This document shows, piece after piece, positions 31,479 through 37,407 of a stretch of 37,407 nucleotides of DNA. The DNA is taken from assembly GCA_964403465.1 (NCBI GenBank), contig CAYOFY010000008.1:1-37407 (forward strand). The letters are read 5' to 3'. The stretch's first letter is position 1. Every line of letters begins with the position of its first letter. The DNA is from JAFGKM01 sp964403465. Its GTDB lineage: Bacteria > Ratteibacteria > UBA8468 > B48-G9 > JAFGKM01. Position numbers and translations under genes: made by a program. The notes under the pieces are model-generated. The model was not told where the DNA came from, did not search any database, and saw only the letters and a list, made by a program, of their open reading frames with translations.

Positions 31479-31940
31479 TCAGAGCATGGAAGACAGGTTT
31501 GCCATTTCAATGGCCGAGAGCGCGGCAAACCATCCCTTGTTCCCCTTCTTCGTTCCCGCCCTCTCTATCGCCTGGTCTGTTGAATCCGCCGTGACGACTC
31601 CGAACGATACCGGAGTTTTCCCCTGGAGATTTACCTGTGTTACTGCCCTGGCAATCTGGGAACTGATATATTCAAAATGAGGGGTATCCCCCCGTATGAC
31701 CGCACCCAGGCATATGATGGCGTTATACCTTGATTTTTCAGCCATCTTTGAAACGGCGAAAACCGATTCCACGCTTCCCGGAACCCATACGATATCAATA
31801 TCCTGCTCGCTTCCGTTATGACGTTTTATGCAGTCAATCGCCCCTTCAAGGAGCCTCTTGGATATGAAGTCATTGAACCTGCTGACCACTATGCCAAACT
31901 TTTTCCCCTTGGCGTCAAGTACTGCCTCTTTTGTTTTCAT
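31479..31940 (-). CDS. ribH: 6,7-dimethyl-8-ribityllumazine synthase
   Basis: RibH condenses the ribityl-pyrimidine with 3,4-dihydroxy-2-butanone 4-phosphate, the penultimate step of riboflavin synthesis. The 153 residues show the family blocks VSRFNDFISKRLLEGA, VPGSVESVF, CLGAVIRGDTPHFEYISS (phosphate and catalytic His) and FGVVTADSTDQAIERAG. Its ribosome-binding site AAAGGAG comes from leader element D. Confidence 0.96.
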   Translation of the reverse strand: MKTKEAVLDAKGKKFGIVVSRFNDFISKRLLEGAIDCIKRHNGSEQDIDIVWVPGSVESVFAVSKMAEKSRYNAIICLGAVIRGDTPHFEYISSQIARAVTQVNLQGKTPVSFGVVTADSTDQAIERAGTKKGNKGWFAALSAIEMANLSSML

Positions 31941-31945
31941 TGTAG

Positions 31946-32002
31946 CTCCTTTACCCCGAACGCTTCTTTGATACGCCTTCTTGTGAGGGGTTTAAGATTT
32001 TG
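31946..32002 (-). repeat. SD-linked leader element, copy D
   Basis: On the minus strand CAAAATCTT is followed by AAACCCCTCAC (left block, 31983-31993), a spacer of 21 nt, and GTTCGGGGTAA with AGGAG (31946-31961), then CTACA and the ribH ATG at 31940. Block order, spacing and the inner CGTATCA match copy B. Further 5' lies GGCATATAG (32022-32030), also present 5' of copy C. Confidence 0.85.
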
Positions 32003-32035
32003 TTTTCATATCTGCTACTTGCTATATGCCATTCG

Positions 32036-33253
32036 CTATATGATATGTCCCAGTCTTTTTCTCTTTGTTTCCAGGTAATTCTTTGCATAACGGGTACATT
32101 TTACCACAATAGGCACCCTTTCCACTATTTTAATCCCGTACCCTTCAAGCCCTATGACCTTTCGCGGGTTATTTGTAAGAAGGCGTATCCTGGTCAGCCC
32201 GAGGTCCGCCAGTATCTGCGCACCTATACCGTAATCCCGCAGGTCTTCCGGAAAGCCGAGTTTCAGATTTGCCTCCACCGTGTCAAGGTTCTTTTTTTCC
32301 TGGAGGGAATAGGCCTTGAGTTTATTCTCAAGCCCTATCCCCCTGCCTTCCTGCGGAAGGTATATGATAACGCCCCTCTTCTCTTTCTCTATCATATCAA
32401 GCGCCCTGTCCAGCTGCCTGCCGCAGTCGCATTTCTGCGAGTGAAAAACATCTCCGGTAAGACACTGGGAATGGACCCTGACAAGTATGCTGTCATCCGC
32501 GCCTTTCAGTTTCAACCGTCCCTTGACAAGCGCAAGGTGATGGTTATGCTCTATCCTGTCCCTGTAAAGTATGAGATTGAATCTGCCGAAATCCGTGGGC
32601 AGGTTCACGGAAAGAATTCTTTCCACGAGGTTTTCCCTCTTTCTCCTGTATTCTATCAGGTTCTTTATCGTGATTATCTTCAGTCCGTGCCTCGCGGCAA
32701 ACTTCAGCAGGTCGGGAATCCTCGCCATGGTTCCGTCGTCCTTCATTATCTCGCACATGACCCCTGCCGGATAGAGTCCCGAAATCCTTGACATGTCAAC
32801 CGCCGCTTCCGTGTGGCCCGCCCTTACAAGCACACCGCCTTCCTTTGCCCTGATGGGGAAGATGTGTCCGGGCATTGCAAGGTCCCCGGGACGGGTCTTC
32901 CTGTCGAGCAGGAGTTTTACTGTCCGTGCCCTGTCATGGGCTGAGATGCCTGTGGTAACCCCTTTCGCCGCGTCAACAGAAACGGTAAACGCAGTCTTGT
33001 GGAGGGCGGTATTGTCTGAAATCATCGGCGGGAGTTTAAGTTGTTCTATCCTTTCCGGAAGAAGGGCCATGCATATGAGCCCGCGCGCCTCCCTTGCCAT
33101 GAAATTGATATCCTGCGGGGTGACCCTGGCGGCGGCCATGACAAGGTCGCCCTCGTTTTCCCTGTTCTCGTCATCAACGACGATGACAAGACGTCCCTTC
33201 CTGATATCGCGTACGGCATCCTCAATCGTGCTGAAAATTTTCTTGCTCTTCAT
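32036..33253 (-). CDS. ribBA: Bifunctional DHBP synthase/GTP cyclohydrolase II
   Basis: RibBA makes both precursors of riboflavin. Residues 1-205 are DHBP synthase (DDENRENEGDLVMAA, TTGISAHDRARTV, PGHIFPIRA, RAGHTEAAVDMSRISG). Residues about 208-400 are GTP cyclohydrolase II, with zinc cysteines in SQCLTGDVFHSQKCDCG and the substrate site QEGRGIGLENKL plus RLLTNNPRKV. The 405-residue length is typical. The start codon overlaps the amidohydrolase stop (ATGA). Confidence 0.97.
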   Translation of the reverse strand: MKSKKIFSTIEDAVRDIRKGRLVIVVDDENRENEGDLVMAAARVTPQDINFMAREARGLICMALLPERIEQLKLPPMISDNTALHKTAFTVSVDAAKGVTTGISAHDRARTVKLLLDRKTRPGDLAMPGHIFPIRAKEGGVLVRAGHTEAAVDMSRISGLYPAGVMCEIMKDDGTMARIPDLLKFAARHGLKIITIKNLIEYRRKRENLVERILSVNLPTDFGRFNLILYRDRIEHNHHLALVKGRLKLKGADDSILVRVHSQCLTGDVFHSQKCDCGRQLDRALDMIEKEKRGVIIYLPQEGRGIGLENKLKAYSLQEKKNLDTVEANLKLGFPEDLRDYGIGAQILADLGLTRIRLLTNNPRKVIGLEGYGIKIVERVPIVVKCTRYAKNYLETKRKRLGHII

Positions 33254-34515
33254 TGTTTTTTCGCGAAAGGCAGGTTGTACAGTTCAACCGGGTTGTTCCA
33301 GAACCACGATTTTACCATATACTCGGCGTCACTTTCGTTCAATCTGCCTTCTTCCATGCGCCTTGCCAGTACCCTGCTTATGTCCTCCTTTGCCATTGAC
33401 AGGTGGCCGTAGACCTTCTCCACAGCAGTGTAGTGGTAGTCTCCGCCGAAACCGAGTATCTTGTTGACGGGCACGAGGTCTATCGCCTCGTCAAGACCGT
33501 CCATGGCGAATTTCTGGGATATGACATGGGTCCAGCAGAAGTTCAGCCACACATTCTCAAACCCCTTGCACAGCATAAGCGCATCCCTTACCCACGGATA
33601 CCCCAGATGGTACACGTCAAACCTCACTTCCGGATGTTTGATGAGCAGCGGTATTATATGAAGAGGATGCAGGTCGCGGAAGTCACCCCAGTATCCGGTA
33701 TGAACCGCCACGACCATCCTGTTCTCTCCCGCCAGACGGATTGCATGGTCTGTGAGATAACTGCGCAAGGGAGATGGCCTGTTGAAGAAGGGCCACCCTT
33801 TTGGGGATATTGTCATACCTGAGGAAATCTTCTGGAAGGAAGACTCTGCCTCTTCCCTGTCCGGCTCGGAATAGGGCAGTGAAACCATCTTCAGCCCGAC
33901 GGCCCCTTCCTTCCTCACCTTCAGCACGTATCTCTCCAGCGACGAAATGCAATCGTCCAGGCTCTTTATCTCCACTTCCGGTTCAAAGGATGGATGCAGC
34001 AGCCCTTCTTTTGTTTCAAGGTCATGTAATATCATAGGCATGAGAGGTGTGAGCAGGTCGCTTCCCAGATCCGTCCTTCCGCACTGCGTGAGGCAGGTTT
34101 TAATATTGCAGGTATCTCGCAGAATCTTTTTGTAAATCCCCGGTTTATTGAAATCCCTCACATTCTTTGAAATCGGGATGCAGGTTTTTTCATTGATGTC
34201 GTCAAATCCGTAAAACTTCCTGACCGTGATGAGAGCCGCCCTTGAATAGGAGGTGTACCTTATATTCCGCCAGAAAGGAGCGAAGGTTTTCCATCGTGTT
34301 TCAACAGGAATCTCCTGCTTATAAAGACTGTTATAATCCGCTTCTTTCATCCCTGCCATGAAAAGGTCGCGTTTGGTATAGTGCGAAAAAAGAGTAAAAA
34401 CGTCAGGACTGCTTGAGGTCCTCTCTTTTTCCGGCGCAAGATGTTCATGGCAGTCAATGATTTCCATGCCGTCCATCATCTCAATCAACTCTTTTTCTGT
34501 TTTAGAAAGTTTCAT
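33250..34515 (-). CDS. Amidohydrolase-superfamily protein embedded in the riboflavin operon
   Basis: The 421-residue protein has the amidohydrolase metal motif near the start (EIIDCHEHL, HxH at 23-25), then VVAVHTGYWGDF, FDVYHLGYPWVRDA, and the late aspartate in GFGGDYHYTAVEKV, arranged as in the metal-dependent hydrolase/uronate-isomerase-like TIM-barrel. The substrate is unknown. It overlaps ribE by 14 nt and ribBA by 4 nt, so it is tightly coupled to riboflavin genes. It is not a known riboflavin enzyme. Confidence 0.8.
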   Translation of the reverse strand: MKLSKTEKELIEMMDGMEIIDCHEHLAPEKERTSSSPDVFTLFSHYTKRDLFMAGMKEADYNSLYKQEIPVETRWKTFAPFWRNIRYTSYSRAALITVRKFYGFDDINEKTCIPISKNVRDFNKPGIYKKILRDTCNIKTCLTQCGRTDLGSDLLTPLMPMILHDLETKEGLLHPSFEPEVEIKSLDDCISSLERYVLKVRKEGAVGLKMVSLPYSEPDREEAESSFQKISSGMTISPKGWPFFNRPSPLRSYLTDHAIRLAGENRMVVAVHTGYWGDFRDLHPLHIIPLLIKHPEVRFDVYHLGYPWVRDALMLCKGFENVWLNFCWTHVISQKFAMDGLDEAIDLVPVNKILGFGGDYHYTAVEKVYGHLSMAKEDISRVLARRMEEGRLNESDAEYMVKSWFWNNPVELYNLPFAKKQ

Positions 34516-35140
34516 CGCGGGCCTCCCCGTCGTCTCTCTTTTCCCTGTTACGGGATGATAGAATTTTTTCCACCTGCTTTGCCGTCATATCAACCTCAAT
34601 ATTCAGGATATCACCGGGCTTTCGGTATTTGAAGTTTGTATTCTCAACAGTATGCGGGATAAGGAAAATTTTTATATCGCCGTTTCTTAATTCCGCCACG
34701 GTCAGGGAAAGCCCGTCAATCCCTATTGAACCGCGCTCGACGACGTATTTCCTGAATTTCGCAGGCAGGGTCAGACCAACTATCACGGCTGACCTGCCCT
34801 GTTTGTAGAATGACCTTAACGGCGCCGTGAAATCCACGTGCCCGGCAAGCAGGTGCCCCCCAATCCTGTCTCCCATCTTCAATGCACGTTCCAGATTAAC
34901 GAAAGTGCCTGTCTTGATACCGCCGAGGCTTGTTTCTTCAACCGTCTGCCTGCTCAGTGATGCCCTGATGATCCTGCCTGTTATGCCTTCAACCGTCAGG
35001 CATACCCCGTTGACAGCGATGCTGTCTCCGGGCTTCATGCCGTCAGTCACTTTTTCAGCCGCAAGCTCTATTACCCATATGCCGGCTTCCGAGAATTTCC
35101 TTTTTATTTTGCCGACCTCTTCAATTATGCCGGAAAACAT
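34502..35140 (-). CDS. ribE: Riboflavin synthase, alpha subunit
   Basis: RibE dismutates two lumazine molecules into riboflavin. The 212-residue protein has two tandem beta-barrel lumazine-binding repeats: MFSGIIEEVGKI to NGVCLTV and LAGHVDF in repeat 1-2 boundary, then VERGSIGIDGLSLTVAE and the closing IPHTVENTNFKYRKPGD. The extension after residue 200 (SRNREKRDDGEARDETF) is polar and overlaps the next gene. It overlaps ribD by 16 nt. Confidence 0.96.
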   Translation of the reverse strand: MFSGIIEEVGKIKRKFSEAGIWVIELAAEKVTDGMKPGDSIAVNGVCLTVEGITGRIIRASLSRQTVEETSLGGIKTGTFVNLERALKMGDRIGGHLLAGHVDFTAPLRSFYKQGRSAVIVGLTLPAKFRKYVVERGSIGIDGLSLTVAELRNGDIKIFLIPHTVENTNFKYRKPGDILNIEVDMTAKQVEKILSSRNREKRDDGEARDETF

Positions 35141-36255
35141 GGTTTGCCCCTTATAAGGAAGTCTTCGCCAAGAACCTTCATTTCAGTGCAGTTCACCTTC
35201 ACCGCCTCCGAAAGACTTTCACTGTCTTTACCTGCTATGGACGGAAGCGACCGTCTTCCCCCGAGAATCTTGCTGCCCGTAAAAACCATTATCTCGTCAG
35301 CAAGTCTTTCTTCCCAGAAGGAAGTCAGCGTCTCGCTGCCGCCTTCCACCATCAGCATTCCTATTTCTTTTCCATGCAGTTTTTCCATGAGGTCTTTCAG
35401 CCGGAAGCGGTTGTTATCAAAAGGCAGTCTCATAACCTCCGCATTTTCCCTGGCGCTGAATGCTTTCAGTCCTTCTTCCGGGATTCCGTCCGAGACCGCC
35501 AGTACCACCCTGCTTTTCCTGTTTTCCCATAACCTTCCTTCGGAAGGAATCCTCAGGAAAGGGTCAAGAACTATCTTGTGGTATCGCTTCCTGCCCTCAA
35601 ATACCTTCTGCGTCTGGAAAGAAGGGAACACGTAGTCCAGGGAAGGATTGTCCCTGATGACCGTGTTTACTCCCACGAGGATTGCGTCCATTTCAAACCG
35701 TAATTTTTTTACGAGCTCTCTGGTACCTTCGCCCGTAATCCACTTTGAATCACCCGTATGAGTTGCTATTTTCCCGTCCAGGGTCTGCGCCCATTTCAGG
35801 ATGATGTAAGGTCTTTTCTGGGTTATGCAGGTGATGTAGGCGGAATTGAGTTGCCGTGCCTCCTCTTCAAGGATGCCTTTCCTCACACGGATGCCGTTTC
35901 TTTCAAGTTCCTCAATACCCTTGCCGGCAACGAGAGGGTTGGGGTCCTCCATTGAGCAGAAGACCTCTTTCATACCCGCCTCTGCTATCGCGCCGGTGCA
36001 GGGCGGAGTCTTGCCGTAGTGACAGCACGGCTCAAGGTTTACGTACAATGTTGCACCCTTTGCCTTTTTGCCTGCCTCTCTCAATGCCTCAATCTCAGCG
36101 TGAGGCATGCCGAACGCCTTGTGCCATCCTCTGCCGAGTACGCGACTGCCGCTGACAATAACCGCCCCCACCATCGGATTGGGACTCACCAGCCCCCTGC
36201 CTTTTTCTGCCAATCTCAACGCCTCTTTCAGAAATTCCCTGTGGCTTTTTGTCAT
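35125..36255 (-). CDS. ribD: Riboflavin deaminase/reductase
   Basis: RibD deaminates and reduces the pyrimidine intermediate. Residues 1-145 are the zinc deaminase (SPNPMVGAVIV, PHAEIEALREAG, NLEPCCHYGKTPPCTGAI). Residues 150-376 are the NADPH reductase (WAQTLDGKIATHTGDSKWIT, DAILVGVNTVIRDNPSL, MVEGGSETLTSFW). Length is normal. It is 6 nt from the alcohol dehydrogenase gene that heads the operon. Confidence 0.96.
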   Translation of the reverse strand: MTKSHREFLKEALRLAEKGRGLVSPNPMVGAVIVSGSRVLGRGWHKAFGMPHAEIEALREAGKKAKGATLYVNLEPCCHYGKTPPCTGAIAEAGMKEVFCSMEDPNPLVAGKGIEELERNGIRVRKGILEEEARQLNSAYITCITQKRPYIILKWAQTLDGKIATHTGDSKWITGEGTRELVKKLRFEMDAILVGVNTVIRDNPSLDYVFPSFQTQKVFEGRKRYHKIVLDPFLRIPSEGRLWENRKSRVVLAVSDGIPEEGLKAFSARENAEVMRLPFDNNRFRLKDLMEKLHGKEIGMLMVEGGSETLTSFWEERLADEIMVFTGSKILGGRRSLPSIAGKDSESLSEAVKVNCTEMKVLGEDFLIRGKPCFPA

Positions 36256-36261
36256 GTTTTC

Positions 36262-37320
36262 TCAGGCACGTGAGATTTCCATCACGCACTTCAACACATC
36301 TCCTGACTTCACCATCTCAATGCCTTCGCTTATCCGTTCCAGCGGCAATATCCTGGAGATAAACTTACCCGCCTCTATCTTTTTCAGGGAAATCAGTTCC
36401 GCCGCCTTCATGTAATCTTTCCTGTTGGAAGCAAATGCCCCGAAAACCGAAATCTCCCTGTAATGTATGATATTGGAATCTATGCCTATGACGGAATCGT
36501 CCTTGGGCAGTCCTCCGAACAGACTTATTCTTCCGCGAGAACCGAGAATCTCCAGCCCTTCAACCTGGGCCTGCTTAGCCGGGCACGCTGTTATGACCAC
36601 ATCCGCGCCGTAACCGCCTGTCAGCCGGGCAACCTCTTCCTTTATTTTTACCCTGCCGGGGTCCAGGAGGTGCAGCCCGGCAAATTGTTTTCCGAACCTT
36701 TCAAGCCGCTCGTAGGCCGGGTCGGTTACGATGACCATGCCTGCTCCGGATGCCTGCGCGAGAACCGCGTGCATGAGCCCTATGGGACCGCCTCCGTATA
36801 TGACTACGGTATCGCCCTTTTCAATATTCAGGTACCCCTGGCCGTTGATGGCGCATGACAGCGCTTCTATCAACGCTCCCTCTTTCAGGGACATCTTTTC
36901 CGGCAGTCTGATAACGGCTTTCTGTTTCACCGCGTCCGCCGGGACTATCACGTACTCCGCGTATCCGCCGGGATAAAAATATCCTATCGCCTTCGTGTCA
37001 GGGCACAGGTTGTACAATCCCCTGCCGCACATCTTGCATTTGCCGCAGCCGATGGAAGTGACAAGCGCCACCCTGTCTCCTTCCCGCAATGGTTCAGGAT
37101 ACCTGACCCTGTTTCCGATTTCAGCCACCACTCCGGTTATCTCATGCCCTATGACCGCAGGGGGTATGACCTTCTTGTGGCCGTGAAAGTATATGCGCAC
37201 ATCCGTTCCGCAGATTGCGCAGTAATTCACCTTCACCATAATCTCGTCATCCTTGCATGAAGGAGTCTCTATCTCCTCTATCCTTATATCCTTTATCCCG
37301 TGATATACTGCCGCTTTCAT
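36262..37320 (-). CDS. Zinc-dependent alcohol/polyol dehydrogenase (MDR family)
   Basis: The 352-residue enzyme has catalytic zinc ligands in CAICGTDVR and GHEITGVVAEIG, structural zinc cysteines in CGKCKMCGRGLYNLC and the NAD-binding GGGPIGLMHAV. It resembles sorbitol or L-threonine dehydrogenases in the medium-chain superfamily; the substrate is not clear. A GGTAAGGGGGAAAC sequence precedes the ATG. It is the first gene of the rib operon in the window. Confidence 0.88.
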   Translation of the reverse strand: MKAAVYHGIKDIRIEEIETPSCKDDEIMVKVNYCAICGTDVRIYFHGHKKVIPPAVIGHEITGVVAEIGNRVRYPEPLREGDRVALVTSIGCGKCKMCGRGLYNLCPDTKAIGYFYPGGYAEYVIVPADAVKQKAVIRLPEKMSLKEGALIEALSCAINGQGYLNIEKGDTVVIYGGGPIGLMHAVLAQASGAGMVIVTDPAYERLERFGKQFAGLHLLDPGRVKIKEEVARLTGGYGADVVITACPAKQAQVEGLEILGSRGRISLFGGLPKDDSVIGIDSNIIHYREISVFGAFASNRKDYMKAAELISLKKIEAGKFISRILPLERISEGIEMVKSGDVLKCVMEISRA

Positions 37321-37325
37321 GTTTC

Positions 37326-37407
37326 CCCCTTACCCTGACCTGCGCTTCTTGTCATTGCGAGCCCGTCCCCACGCTTGTCATTGCGAGGGCCGATTTTATC
37401 GGCTCGT
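37326..37407. repeat. Two TGTCATTGCGAG repeat ends and a leader-element half
   Basis: Reading on the minus strand, CTCGCAATGACA abuts AGAAGCG and, after a short gap, GGGTAAGGGG (37326-37349), the ribosome-binding region of the dehydrogenase. TGTCATTGCGAG occurs at 37350-37361 and again as TGTCATTGCGAGGGCCGAT near 37377, with the CCGAT-N3-ATCGG hairpin subtype seen at 8717. The window ends inside this repeat. No FMN riboswitch-like structure is visible here. Confidence 0.75.

Overview
This window is 37.4 kb of a bacterial chromosome with tightly packed operons, many start/stop overlaps and about 50% GC. Most genes use AGG for arginine. A V-type ATPase, the MEP isoprenoid pathway (dxs), GatC, bS21, a bS22-like micro-protein, GH116 and GH51 glycosidases and several UroD-like, amidohydrolase and sugar-isomerase proteins would suit an uncultured member of the PVC/Omnitrophota-like candidate phyla. 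That placement is inference; no rRNA or tRNA gene was seen to confirm it. No phage, transposase, integrase or CRISPR array was seen.

Layout. 1-3154 (+): the tail of a V-ATPase membrane subunit, subunit E, a family-4-type uracil-DNA glycosylase, subunit C, then a UroD-like protein. 3146-10779 (-): rluB, namZ (peptidoglycan recycling), a GH116 glycosidase, a DUF4139 protein and a GH51 arabinofuranosidase. 10949-11827 (+): a PHP-domain protein. 11893-14019 (+): gatC-accA-hisG. 14210-18525 (+): bS22-like micro-protein, TPR lipoprotein, dxs, nadK, two-cluster ferredoxin. 18602-20206 (+): an unrecognised gene with foreign codon use. 20233-22139 (+): two xylose-isomerase-like proteins. 22142-23293 (-): galactokinase. 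23461-24901 (+): a minimal FtsX/MacB-type permease with its ATPase. 24958-29059 (+): proC, a short UDP-sugar dehydrogenase-like protein, purine nucleoside phosphorylase, a zinc-ribbon micro-protein, rpsU and a PfkB kinase. 29045-37320 (-): a riboflavin operon in the order zinc alcohol dehydrogenase, ribD, ribE, amidohydrolase, ribBA, ribH, nusB, PfkB kinase, LPG-synthase-type membrane protein.

The main structural discovery is a repeated element of about 50 nt directly 5' of start codons. A left block AACCCCTCAC lies 22-24 nt before a right block GTTCGGGGTAAAGGAG, and the right block supplies the Shine-Dalgarno sequence. Four whole copies precede an ABC permease, an ABC ATPase, ribH and a PfkB kinase. 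In the PfkB copy the start codon itself lies inside the right block. At five more genes only a right-half-like sequence remains, next to or separated from its left half by another repeat family (TGTCATTGCGAG, with inverted copies). Two genes, gatC and rluB, have a -10-like hexamer exactly 6 nt before ATG with a -35-like hexamer 17 nt further up, which predicts leaderless mRNAs.

The genes cover central biosynthesis (riboflavin, fatty acids, isoprenoids, NADP, proline, histidine) and plant- or glycan-derived sugar use (GH51, GH116, galactokinase, PfkB kinases, sugar isomerases). Several functionally odd neighbours sit inside otherwise familiar operons.
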